Program-made: the position numbers and the translations under genes | Shown here: positions 26,645-34,159 of the stretch, piece by piece | How the letters are laid out: every line of letters starts with the position of its first letter | Numbering within the stretch: position 1 is the stretch's first letter | NCBI GenBank assembly: GCA_963770375.1 | Contig: CAVYPM010000008.1 | Span: 186,001-250,000, forward strand | From: DASVBE01 sp963770375 | Lineage (GTDB): Bacteria; Actinomycetota; Actinomycetes; Streptosporangiales; Streptosporangiaceae | Reading direction: 5' to 3' | Length of the DNA: 64,000 nt | The notes under the pieces: generated by a model | What the model saw: only the letters and a program-made list of their open reading frames with translations | Database searches by the model: none | What the model was told of the DNA's origin: nothing

Positions 26645-28867
26645 ATGAGCGAAATCCAGACGGCGGTCGCGGGTGCGGATGCTGCCGCCCGGCGGGCTAC
26701 CGCCGCCGTATGGCTGCTGATCCTCGCCGCCGGCCTGGCGTCGGTGGGCCTGACCATCGCCGGCTGGGACGGCTACCGGGTGCACGACGCGTTCTGGAAC
26801 CTGGCCATCATCCCGGCCGCGGTGCTGTACGCCTCGCTCGGCGTGCTGATCGTCCGCCGGGCCGGGGGGAACCCGACCGGCTGGCTGCTGCTCGGCGTCG
26901 GCCTGGCCCAGTCCGCCATGGCGCTGACCTCGGCCTGGGCGATACTCGGCCTCCGGCAGCCGGGGACGCTGCCGGATCCGCGGCTGGCGGCGGCGCTGGC
27001 GGAGTGGTGCTTCGTGCCGGTGCTGTGCGGGTCGGCGTTCCTGTTCCTGCTGTTCCCTGACGGGCGGCTGCCGTCCCGGCGGTGGCGGCCGTTCGCCGCG
27101 GTGAGCCTGGTCCTGACCGCGCTGGCGCTGATCGGCACGCTGGTGCACCCGCGGGTGCTGCACATGCCCGCGCCCGGCGGCGTCTCGCTGGCCGTGCTCA
27201 ACCCGCTCGGTGTGCGGTCGCTGGGCCCGGTGCTGTCCGCCGTGCTGATCGGCACGCTGGACGGCGCCTCCGCGGTGTTCGTGGTCATCCTGGGCGGGGC
27301 GCTGGCCGGGCTGGTGATCCGCTACCGGTCCGGCACCATCCAGACCCGGCAGCAGATCAAGTGGATCGTGCTGATCGTGCTGGCCGGGCTGGTGCTCCAG
27401 GCGGTAGCCCTGCTGGCGCTGGCCGCCAACCACGGCCGCTCGTCGCTCGCCGTGTCCGTCGCCTACACGATCATGCCGGCGATCGCGCTGTTCGGCACCC
27501 CCGCGGTCATCACGCTGGCCATCCTCAAGCACGGGCTGTACCAGATCGACGTCATCATCAGCCGCGCCGTGCAGTACGGGCTGCTGTCGGCCGTGCTGAC
27601 GGGCGTGTACGTCGCGATCGTGATCGGGGTCGGGACGCTGGCCGGGTACAGCGGCGGCGGCTCGGGGCTGTCGGTGGCCGCGGCGGTGGCCGTGGCCCTG
27701 CTGTTCCAGCCGGTGCGGCAGCGGGCGCAGCGGGTGGCCAACCGGCTGGTCTACGGGGAGCGGGCCTCGCCGTACCAGGTGCTGGCCGACCTTGCCGAGG
27801 ACATGGGCGGTCAGCTGGACGCCGGCCTGGTGCTCGACCGGATGGCGGCGGTGCTGGCCGGGGCCACTGGCGCGGTCCAGGTCGGGGTCTGGATCTGCGT
27901 GGGCGGTGAGCTGCGGCCGCGGGTGGTCTGGCCGCGGACGGCGGACGGCGGCGGACCCGCCGCGCCGGTATCGCTGGCACCAGGCGGCGGGCCTGGTGCG
28001 GGGCCGGGCGGGCTGCCGGACCTGGGGCCGGTTAGCCGGGCCGTAGCGGTCCGGCACTCCGGCGAGCTTCTCGGCGCACTGACCATCGTCAAGCCGCCCA
28101 GCGAGCCGGTGTCCGCGGCCGAGGACAAGCTGCTGGCCCAGCTCGCTTCGCAGGCCGGGCTGGTGCTGCGCAACGCCCGGCTGACCGCGGAGCTGCAGGC
28201 CACGATCGACGACCTGCGCGCCTCCCGGCGGCGGCTGGTCCAGGCCCAGGACGCCGAGCGGCAGCGGATCGAGCGCAACCTGCACGACGGCGCCCAGCAG
28301 CAGCTGGTCGCGCTGCGGATCCAGCTGAGCCTGCTCGATGCCGTCGCGGACGACCCGGCCGGGGTCCGCGAGACCGCCGGCCAGCTGCGGACCGGGCTGG
28401 CCGCGGCGCTGGACGACCTGCGGGCGCTGGCCCGCGGCATCTACCCGCCGCTGCTGGCCGACCAGGGACTCGGCGCCGCGCTGCGGGCGCAGGCGAGCCG
28501 GGCCGCGCTGCCGGTCACGGTGGCGGCCGACGACGTCGGCCGGTATCCGCGGGAGACCGAGGCCGCGGTGTACTTCTGCATCCTCGAGGCGCTGCAGAAC
28601 ACCGCCAAGTACGCCGGGGCCAGCACGGCTTCGGTGGCGCTGGCGGCTTCCGGGGGTCAGCTGAAGTTCACCGTGACCGACGACGGCACCGGCTTCGACG
28701 TGGCCGCGGCGGGGGACGGTACCGGCCTGCAGGGCATGACCGACCGGCTCGCGGCGGTCGGCGGCACCGTGGCGATCGAGTCCGCACCCGGGCACGGCAC
28801 CACAGTCAGCGGCTGCCTGCCCGCCGGCGAACGAGCCGGGGAGCGGGCCACGGCCCTCGTTCACTAG
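26645..28867 (+). CDS. NarL-type membrane sensor histidine kinase, copy 2
   Basis: This intact 740-residue protein starts MSEIQTAVAG after AAGGGGA. It has about eight membrane helices in residues ~20-330, a GAF-like region, HisKA_3 with phospho-His in ERNLHDGAQQQLVAL, and HATPase (LEALQNTAKYAGAS, DDGTGFD, GTGLQGMTDRL). The catalytic half is almost the same as copy 1. The stop overlaps the convergent ATPase gene by 4 bases. The sensed signal is unknown; the only complete response regulator nearby is the one at 20863. Confidence 0.92.
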   Translation: MSEIQTAVAGADAAARRATAAVWLLILAAGLASVGLTIAGWDGYRVHDAFWNLAIIPAAVLYASLGVLIVRRAGGNPTGWLLLGVGLAQSAMALTSAWAILGLRQPGTLPDPRLAAALAEWCFVPVLCGSAFLFLLFPDGRLPSRRWRPFAAVSLVLTALALIGTLVHPRVLHMPAPGGVSLAVLNPLGVRSLGPVLSAVLIGTLDGASAVFVVILGGALAGLVIRYRSGTIQTRQQIKWIVLIVLAGLVLQAVALLALAANHGRSSLAVSVAYTIMPAIALFGTPAVITLAILKHGLYQIDVIISRAVQYGLLSAVLTGVYVAIVIGVGTLAGYSGGGSGLSVAAAVAVALLFQPVRQRAQRVANRLVYGERASPYQVLADLAEDMGGQLDAGLVLDRMAAVLAGATGAVQVGVWICVGGELRPRVVWPRTADGGGPAAPVSLAPGGGPGAGPGGLPDLGPVSRAVAVRHSGELLGALTIVKPPSEPVSAAEDKLLAQLASQAGLVLRNARLTAELQATIDDLRASRRRLVQAQDAERQRIERNLHDGAQQQLVALRIQLSLLDAVADDPAGVRETAGQLRTGLAAALDDLRALARGIYPPLLADQGLGAALRAQASRAALPVTVAADDVGRYPRETEAAVYFCILEALQNTAKYAGASTASVALAASGGQLKFTVTDDGTGFDVAAAGDGTGLQGMTDRLAAVGGTVAIESAPGHGTTVSGCLPAGERAGERATALVH
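27540..28830 (+). repeat. tandem duplicate unit 2 (kinase catalytic half)
   Basis: Counterpart of 25269-26559. Long identical stretches, such as CTGCTGGCCCAGCTCGCTTC around the GAF/HisKA boundary, show a recent duplication or ongoing gene conversion between the two kinase genes. Confidence 0.8.
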
Positions 28868-29316
28868 GCCGGGGTGTCGAGCTCGAACCAGACGGTGCGG
28901 CCGAGCGGACCGCCGTAGTGGCCCCAGTCGCGGGCCAGCGCGCGGACGATGGCCAGGCCGCGGCCGGACAGGCTGGCCTCGCTGGGCGGGCCGGGGGCGG
29001 GCGGGCTGGGCGCGCCGCCGTCGGTGACCGAGATCCTGGTGGTCGCCACGTGCTGGCAGACCACGACCTCGAACGTGCCGCCGCGGCCGGAGGCGGTGTG
29101 CTGGATGGCGTTGGCCGCTAGCTCAGTAGTGAGGAGGACGGCGTCCTCGGCCGGGCCCGGGCGGGCCAGGCAGCTGCGCACGAACCGCCGTACGAAGGTC
29201 AGCTGGCCGGTGTCCCCCGGGAACACCCGGCGCCAGCGACTCGACTGGTGACCGCTGCAGCTGAGCAGCGACAGCTGCTCCAGCGGCATAAGGTCTGTGC
29301 CAGCAGGCATCACCAC
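28864..29316 (-). CDS. ATP-binding protein of the RsbW/SpoIIAB anti-sigma type
   Basis: The 150-residue protein is a single HATPase_c_2 domain: FVRRFVRSCLARPG, TTELAANAIQHTASG (N box), VTDGGAPSP (G1-like), and SGRGLAIVRALARDWGHY (G2 box). Such stand-alone proteins in actinobacteria are serine kinases or anti-sigma/anti-anti-sigma switch proteins. No sigma factor or antagonist gene is adjacent, so its target is unknown. ATG starts lie at M1, M3 and M10; the first is given. It is convergent with the kinase copy 2 gene. Confidence 0.85.
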   Translation of the reverse strand: MVMPAGTDLMPLEQLSLLSCSGHQSSRWRRVFPGDTGQLTFVRRFVRSCLARPGPAEDAVLLTTELAANAIQHTASGRGGTFEVVVCQHVATTRISVTDGGAPSPPAPGPPSEASLSGRGLAIVRALARDWGHYGGPLGRTVWFELDTPA

Positions 29317-29775
29317 CAGTGTGCAACTTTCCCGGCCGCAATTCCCGCACCTCAGCGGGCGTGTCCGGGACCGGTTCAGCGAACCTGCGAGCGGGTTTGA
29401 CGGCGTTAGCCCCGGTCCGCACAGCCCGTCCGCACCACGGTTAGGCCGCGGTTAGCCGGCGCCCGCCCGGGCCGCCCGGTGCATTTTTCAGTGCAGTTTT
29501 CATTGCCGGGAACATTTAGCCGGGCGAACATTTCTGCCCGGACGGGCGCGACCCGGCCGGAAAGATCACCGGTGATCGCCGAGTGGGCCCGGTAAGGCTA
29601 GCGGAAAAGTACGGGCCAGCGGAATTCGCCGGCCCATACTCTTACTCTCCGGTAACCCTGTCCGGGCCCACCGAACCGAATTCTGGTCCGGCCCACGGCC
29701 CTTTCTGTGACATAACGGAGAGTAACCGCTGGGCTTGACGGCCGGGCCGGGCGGCAGCGTGCTGACGCGGGCCGG
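29317..29775. other. 459-bp intergenic region with a spaced inverted repeat
   Basis: No convincing gene is seen. It is relatively AT-rich for this window. GAACATTT occurs twice 16 bases apart (~29508 and ~29524). TTACTCTCCG (29642-29651) is the exact reverse complement of CGGAGAGTAA (29716-29725), with 64 bases between. This side holds the likely promoter of the leftward ATPase gene. Confidence 0.45.
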
Positions 29776-30252
29776 TCAGCGGGCGCTGACCAGGACCCCG
29801 GCCATCACGCAGGGCTCGGCCGAGCGGTTCTGCCAGTCGTGCGGTACGCCGGGCTGCTGCACGACCGAGTCGCCCGGGCCCAGGTCGACCTCGGTCTCGC
29901 CGATCACCAGCGTGACCCGGCCGCGCAGCACGGTCACGTAGTCCAGGGTGTCGGTGGCGTGCGCCTCCTGGAAGCCCTCGTGCTCGGCGGCGACCTCGCC
30001 GTCGGCCGGCCCGGCGGCCTCGTCGGTGCCGGGGGCGATCTCCACGATGCGGAAGCAGGCCCCGCCGGGCGGCGGCTCCAGCCCCCATTCCCGGGTGGAC
30101 AGGTCATCGTGGGTGGCGGCGATCGGGGCCTGCCCGGACACCCACAGTTCGGTCGTGGTGTACCGGCCTGCGTGGATGACTACCGGTGGCTCGCCCTGGC
30201 GGAGCACCGCCGGGTTCCCGTCCGCGTCGTACCCAGTTACCACCCTGTTCAC
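29776..30252 (-). CDS. cupin-domain protein
   Basis: The 158-residue protein has a double-stranded beta-helix core at ~95-150: LDYVTVLRGRVTLVIGE (first cupin motif, with His/Glu mostly absent), DLGPGDSVVQQPGVPHDWQNR (second motif with GD and PHxW). The N-terminal half is beta-rich. GTG start after GGAGGGGAG. Cupins of this length are often sugar- or regulator-type binding proteins; the metal ligands are only partly kept, so enzymatic activity is uncertain. Confidence 0.82.
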   Translation of the reverse strand: MNRVVTGYDADGNPAVLRQGEPPVVIHAGRYTTTELWVSGQAPIAATHDDLSTREWGLEPPPGGACFRIVEIAPGTDEAAGPADGEVAAEHEGFQEAHATDTLDYVTVLRGRVTLVIGETEVDLGPGDSVVQQPGVPHDWQNRSAEPCVMAGVLVSAR

Positions 30253-30439
30253 GAGAACTCCCCTCCGTACCTGGTCAGCCCCCCGGAACGAGCCGCCGTC
30301 AAGATCACAGCCGGGCTTGAGCGCAGTGTAGTTCCGGCCCGGTGACAGGTGTTGCGGGGGTGGCAGGAGTGGTGGTCCGCGCGGGGCCCGGGCCAGGGTG
30401 CGCGATCGTCGCGCGCCAGCGGGGGAACGGGGTCCTCAA

Positions 30440-30449
30440 CTAGACTGGA
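30440..30449 (+). promoter_or_regulatory. candidate leaderless promoter (-10 TAGACT)
   Basis: TAGACT sits directly before the ATGGTG start of the small conserved gene, with 3 to 6 bases to ATG or GTG. This spacing fits a leaderless actinobacterial transcript; no ribosome site is visible. No clear -35 is seen. Confidence 0.35.
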
Positions 30450-30746
30450 ATGGTGATCTTTAAGCAGATCGGGGACGGGCGGCCCTATCCCGATCATGCC
30501 CGCACTTCCCGGGAATGGGCTGAGATCCCGCCCCGTCCCATTCGCCTCGATCAGCTCATCACCACCAAGAATGCGCTTGATTTGCAGCAGCTGCTGGCCG
30601 AGGACTCGACGTTCTACGGCGACCTGTTCCCGCACGTCGTCCGGTGGCGCGGTGAGCTGTACCTGGAGGACGGCGTTCACCGGGCCCTGCGAGCCGCCCT
30701 GCACCAGCGGCTCGTGCTGCACGCCCGGGTCCTCGAACTCGACTGA
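30450..30746 (+). CDS. conserved actinobacterial protein, ParB-like fold possible
   Basis: The 98-residue protein starts MVIFKQIGDGRPYPDHARTS and includes RPIRLDQLITTKNALDLQQL, LAEDSTFYGDLFPHVVRWRG and LYLEDGVHRALRAALHQR. I recognise it as a widespread, highly conserved small actinobacterial protein of unknown function. The pattern of a short beta strand, the LYLEDGVHRALRA turn and a helix resembles the ParB/sulfiredoxin-like nuclease fold, but this is a guess. Adjacent to tRNA-Ser and tadA. Confidence 0.85.
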   Translation: MVIFKQIGDGRPYPDHARTSREWAEIPPRPIRLDQLITTKNALDLQQLLAEDSTFYGDLFPHVVRWRGELYLEDGVHRALRAALHQRLVLHARVLELD

Positions 30747-30854
30747 GACCGGCGGCGCCGGCCGCGTCAGCCCGGCTGGGGACGATGCGGATGCAGGGCT
30801 TCGGCTCCGATCTGGACGAACCAGCGGTCGCCAACATGGGCAGCAGTTCAGTGG

Positions 30855-30941
30855 CGGTGGAGGTGGGATTTGAACCCACGGAAGACTTGCGCCTTCACAC
30901 GCTTTCGAGGCGTGCGCCCTCGGCCACTAGGCGACTCCACC
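30855..30941 (-). tRNA. tRNA-Ser (anticodon CGA)
   Basis: Read on the minus strand: acceptor arm GGTGGAG pairs with CTCCACC, anticodon loop CTCGAAA gives CGA (codon UCG), there is a long class II variable arm, and the T-arm is GTGGG-TTCAAAT-CCCAC. The discriminator is G; CCA is not encoded. The long variable arm confirms serine. Confidence 0.95.
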
Positions 30942-30951
30942 GCCGCAGAGC

Positions 30952-31491
30952 CTACCCGAGAACCGATGAGCCCGGTGGTCTGGTGTCCCGGTTCCTGAGC
31001 TGGCGGAAGAAGGCGCTGAGCAGCCCCGCGCATTCGGCGGCGAGCACGCCGCCGATGACCTCGACCTCCGGCCCGAGCCGGCGGTCGTCCAGGAGGTCCC
31101 ATACTGACCCGGCGGCGCCGGCCCGCTCGTCTGCCGCACCGTAGACCAGCCGGTCCACCCGCGCCGCGGCGATCGCGCCCGCGCACATCACGCACGGCTC
31201 GAGGGTCACGACCAGCGTGCACCCGTCCAGCCGCCAGCGCCCGCGAGCGCGGGCCGCGGCCCGGATCGCGATGATTTCCGCGTGCCCGGCCGGGTCGGCG
31301 TCGGCCTCGCGCCGGTTGGCCGCCGCGGCCAGCACCTCGCCGTCCCCGGAAAGCACGACCGCGCCGACCGGCACGTCCCCCGCCGGGGCGTCTCTCGCCT
31401 GCTCCAGCGCCAGCCGCATGGCCGGCTCGAAGGAAGCCAGGTAGCCGGAGGGACCGGGCGGGCCGGGACTAGAGCCCGATGGCGACGTCAA
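30952..31491 (-). CDS. tadA: tRNA-specific adenosine deaminase TadA
   Basis: TadA converts A34 to inosine in tRNA-Arg(ACG). The protein shows VPVGAVVLSGDGEVLAAAAN, the zinc site H-A-E (DPAGHAEIIAI) and P-C-x-x-C (TLEPCVMCAGAI), and the tRNA-binding end ECAGLLSAFFRQLRNR. Length 179 is normal, with ~20 extra Pro/Ser-rich residues at the N-terminus; an internal start near MRLALEQARD is possible. The frame overlaps the upstream partner gene by 23 bases, so they are co-translated. A tRNA-Ser gene follows directly. Confidence 0.95.
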   Translation of the reverse strand: MTSPSGSSPGPPGPSGYLASFEPAMRLALEQARDAPAGDVPVGAVVLSGDGEVLAAAANRREADADPAGHAEIIAIRAAARARGRWRLDGCTLVVTLEPCVMCAGAIAAARVDRLVYGAADERAGAAGSVWDLLDDRRLGPEVEVIGGVLAAECAGLLSAFFRQLRNRDTRPPGSSVLG

Positions 31492-31960
31492 GGGCCCGCT
31501 CCAGAGCCGGGCCGAAGCCGAGCCTGCGGGCGATGCTGGCCAGCACCTCGTCGGGGAACAGGTCCAGGTCGCCAGCCAGCGCGCCCAGGTCCATCTCGTC
31601 GATACCCAGGTCCGCGAAGATCGACAGGTCCCCGACCGGCAGGACCTGGTCCAGGTCCTCGTCGTCGGGGATGGGGATGTCCAGGTACTTCAGCACCTGC
31701 CGGGCCAGCGGCCAGTCCACCGACGCGGTCAGGTCGGACAGGAACACCGACACCTGGCTGCCGACCACCCGCAGCGCGACGAAGAAGTCGTCACCGACCG
31801 CGGCCAGCCCGATCGTCCCGCCCAGCGAAGGCTGCTGCTTCAGGGCCCGGATCAGGCTGTCGAGGTTCTCCGCGAAAGAGGCGGGCAGGACCTCGGCGTC
31901 CCAGGTCTCGTCCTCCCGGTAGACGACGACAGCAAAGTCGCTGGTGCTCACCTCGGTCAT
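31469..31960 (-). CDS. tRNA adenosine deaminase-associated protein
   Basis: This acidic 163-residue protein (FAVVVYREDETWDAEVLP, LDSLIRALKQQPSLGGTIGL, FADLGIDEMDLGALAGD) matches the actinobacterial family always encoded next to tadA. ATG 31960 is preceded by AGGAGG; a GTG two codons earlier is the alternative. It probably assists or regulates TadA, though no mechanism is known. A diverging promoter region to its right ends at the small membrane protein gene. Confidence 0.88.
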   Translation of the reverse strand: MTEVSTSDFAVVVYREDETWDAEVLPASFAENLDSLIRALKQQPSLGGTIGLAAVGDDFFVALRVVGSQVSVFLSDLTASVDWPLARQVLKYLDIPIPDDEDLDQVLPVGDLSIFADLGIDEMDLGALAGDLDLFPDEVLASIARRLGFGPALERALDVAIGL

Positions 31961-32253
31961 CGTCACCTCCTCGCGCGTCCGGAAGAATGGTGTCAGATTC
32001 GCACCGCGAGCGCAGGTCGATCAACCGGGACCGGATACGCGAGTGACGGATGAGCCAGGATTGACTACAGTTAGGGATGTTGCGAGTACCGCTTGTAGTC
32101 AAGGTACTGCCATGGCGGCGCATCGGCCCCCACTACATCACCCGTACCGGCAGGGTACGCTCTCTGCCATCATCCGACCCGCTACCGTAACCTTCCCGGC
32201 TGCTGGACATTGGCCTGGAAAATGCTCTGAGTTAAGCTGTGCGCGACAGCCCG

Positions 32254-32299
32254 TGACAGTCCCGACGGCCGTGACAGTCCGGTCCAGCCCTTGACAGTC
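32254..32299 (+). promoter_or_regulatory. three TGACAGTC repeats and possible -35
   Basis: TGACAGTC occurs at 32254, 32272 and 32292, spaced 18 and 20 bases, i.e. roughly two helical turns, all in the same direction. The third copy is preceded by T, giving TTGACA (32291-32296), a possible -35. They lie 25-70 bases before the small membrane-protein gene. They could be a tandem operator. Confidence 0.4.
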
Positions 32300-32322
32300 T
32301 CTGCCCCGGGTGGGAGGTGAAC

Positions 32323-32478
32323 ATGAAACCCAAGAAAATACTCACCTGGGTTGCCATTGCCTTCGTCGTTTACTATCTGGCGACGCAGCCGGCCGGCGCC
32401 GCCCATGTGGTGCACTCGGCTTTCAATGGACTTCATAACGCCGGGAACTCACTAGCCACGTTCGTCAACTCTCTTTGA
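32323..32478 (+). CDS. small 51-residue membrane protein
   Basis: ATG 32323, with GGGAGGTGAAC just before it, encodes MKPKKILTWVAIAFVVYYLA followed by TQPAGAAHVVHSAF and a short helix ending in TGA at 32478. There is a Lys-rich start, one membrane helix or signal anchor, then an extracellular helix with His-Val-Val-His. It precedes the PH-domain gene by 17 bases, so they are probably one operon. I know similar short proteins upstream of PH-domain genes in actinobacteria, function unknown. Confidence 0.75.
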   Translation: MKPKKILTWVAIAFVVYYLATQPAGAAHVVHSAFNGLHNAGNSLATFVNSL

Positions 32479-32495
32479 GGCCGTGAGTTGAGGTC

Positions 32496-33218
32496 ATGAC
32501 CCAGCTTTGGCGCACTGAATTCGACAAGCTCCCCGCCGAGGTCAACAGGTACCTGCTGCCGCAGGAACTCGACCAGCGGGTCATCTCGACGCGCAGGCAC
32601 CAGGCAATGCTGCTGGTGCCCCTGGCCTACACCCTGTTCGGGCTGGTCGTCACGCTGATCCTGAGCGGGACCGTGCTGCGCGGCCAGAGCGGGCTGCTGG
32701 CCGTGGTCTGGGTCATCTGGGTCCTATCGGCCCTGAACCTGATCTGGGCCGCCGTCAACTGGGCCGTCGACTATTTCGTCGTGACCTCACACCGGATGAT
32801 ACTGACCTCGGGCCTGTTGACCCGCAAGGTCGACATGATGCCGCTGGGCAAGGTCACCGACATGAGCTTCCAGCGGTCCCTGGGCGGGCGGATCTTCGGC
32901 TACGGCGAGTTCGTGGTCGAGTCGGCTGGCCAGGACCAGGCTCTGCGGAACGTCACCTACCTGCCGTACCCGGAGCGGCTGTACCGCGACGTCTGCGACA
33001 TGCTGTGGCCGGCCAAGCCGACGCCCGACTGCAAGATGTGCAACGGCAGCGGCAACATCGTGCTCGCCGAGGAGCGCCGGCTGGTCACCGCGACCTGCCC
33101 GAACTGCGACGGCACCGGGAAGAAGCCGCCGCCGACCGTGCTCGAGTACCCCGAGGCGATCGTCGAGGATAACCTCGAGCCGAGCAGCGACCCGAATCAG
33201 GATCCGTACGAGGACTAG
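32496..33218 (+). CDS. bacterial PH-domain membrane protein with C-terminal DnaJ-type zinc finger
   Basis: The 240-residue protein has a cytoplasmic start, two membrane helices (~40-90), then a bacterial pleckstrin-homology (bPH2/YdbS-like) domain: YFVVTSHRMILTSGLL, MMPLGKVTDMSFQRSLGG, FGYGEFVVESAG. The C-terminal part carries C-K-M-C-N-G-S-G and C-P-N-C-D-G-T-G, two CxxCxGxG-type half sites as in DnaJ zinc fingers, then an acidic tail. This combination on one membrane protein is unusual. It may bind a protein partner at the membrane. Confidence 0.85.
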   Translation: MTQLWRTEFDKLPAEVNRYLLPQELDQRVISTRRHQAMLLVPLAYTLFGLVVTLILSGTVLRGQSGLLAVVWVIWVLSALNLIWAAVNWAVDYFVVTSHRMILTSGLLTRKVDMMPLGKVTDMSFQRSLGGRIFGYGEFVVESAGQDQALRNVTYLPYPERLYRDVCDMLWPAKPTPDCKMCNGSGNIVLAEERRLVTATCPNCDGTGKKPPPTVLEYPEAIVEDNLEPSSDPNQDPYED

Positions 33219-33270
33219 CGCCCCGCCCCGGGCCTAGCGCCCCCGACCTCCCCCGGTTTCCCCGGGGTTC

Positions 33271-33306
33271 GTGCGGCCGGACGACGCGCCTTGCGCCCGG
33301 CCGCAC
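33271..33306 (+). terminator. stem-loop after the PH-domain gene
   Basis: GTGCGGCCGG (33271-33280) pairs with CCGGCCGCAC (33297-33306) around a 16-base loop, 50 bases past the gene end. No U-run follows, as is common in high-GC actinobacteria. Terminator function is likely but not proven. Confidence 0.5.
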
Positions 33307-33473
33307 GAGCCTGTCCGGGCCCGGGCGCTCCCCGGCCGCCGTCGGTGCGTCGCCGGATTATGGCCCCGGTTGTGGGCCTGGCCTGCAATAATCCCGGCAG
33401 GATAGACAAGAATCCGTTTCACGTTCTTGCACTGCGTTACCATCGTGTCGCCCTATGACACGGGGAGTCTCCT

Positions 33474-33893
33474 ATGCATACGGATCCGCTCGCCTTAGCG
33501 GCCTTCCAAGGCCCCTTGGCCAGTAAGGGCGTCCTGCTATTCGTGATCTTGCTGACTGCCCTCCTGATTTTGATGATTTACGCTGTCGTGCGCGCTCCGG
33601 CGTGGCAGCCCACGCGGCCCCCGGAGGGCGCGGGCCCACGGCCGGGCGACCGGCCGGCGCCGCTGCCCCGTCGCCGCGCCCCGGACCCGGCATCCCCGGC
33701 GTTCAACTCCGCCCTGCCCCCGGCCCCGACCGGACGGCACGCAGCAGCCAGCGCCGGGCCGGCTAGTGCCGCGGCCGCCGACGTGGCGCCGGTCCCGCAC
33801 CCGGCGGAGCCGGGCCCGCCGGTGCTGGAGCGTCCCGTGGTGACCGGCCGGCCGCCGTGGGGCCCGGCCCCGCGCCCGCCGGGCGTGATCTAG
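33474..33893 (+). CDS. single-pass membrane protein with Pro/Ala-rich tail
   Basis: This 139-residue frame has one strong membrane helix at ~20-42 (VLLFVILLTALLILMIYAVV) followed by about 95 residues rich in Pro, Ala, Gly and Arg without fold. A short HTDPLALAAFQG start precedes the helix. GGGGAG is ~10 bases before the ATG. I do not recognise a family. A strong hairpin follows 44 bases after the stop, consistent with a single-gene transcript. Confidence 0.6.
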   Translation: MHTDPLALAAFQGPLASKGVLLFVILLTALLILMIYAVVRAPAWQPTRPPEGAGPRPGDRPAPLPRRRAPDPASPAFNSALPPAPTGRHAAASAGPASAAAADVAPVPHPAEPGPPVLERPVVTGRPPWGPAPRPPGVI

Positions 33894-33936
33894 CAAGCCG
33901 GGCCTGATCTGGCAAGCACAGCCCGGGGAAGCCGAA

Positions 33937-33965
33937 GGGAGCCCGCGCCAGTGGCGCGGGCTCCC
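33937..33965. terminator. strong bidirectional terminator
   Basis: GGGAGCCCGCGCC (33937-33949), loop AGT, and GGCGCGGGCTCCC (33953-33965) form a perfect 13-bp stem followed by TGTTA. It lies between the plus-strand membrane protein gene and the minus-strand tRNA-Ser, so it can end both transcripts. Confidence 0.85.
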
Positions 33966-33978
33966 TGTTACTGCCGGG

Positions 33979-34067
33979 CGGAGGCTCGGGGATTTGAACC
34001 CCGGATGGGCGCGAACCCAAACCGCATTAGCAGTGCGGCGCCATAGACCGGACTAGGCGAAGCCTCC
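33979..34067 (-). tRNA. tRNA-Ser (anticodon GCT)
   Basis: Minus-strand acceptor GGAGGCT pairs with AGCCTCC, anticodon loop CTGCTAA between CCGCA and TGCGG gives GCT (codons AGC/AGU), the variable arm is long, the T-arm CGGGG-TTCAAAT-CCCCG is perfect, and the discriminator is G. Confidence 0.95.
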
Positions 34068-34159
34068 CGGCGACCATGCGGTCGGCTCACAGGGTACAGG
34101 TTTCGCCGCTGGCCCGGCAAAGCAAGGCGGCACCTGACCGCCGAAGCGGGCCGGCCCGG

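Noticed and set aside
26267..28864. 865-residue minus-strand frame opposite kinase copy 2
   Set aside because: His/Gln/Arg-rich shadow frame of the kinase gene; no domains.
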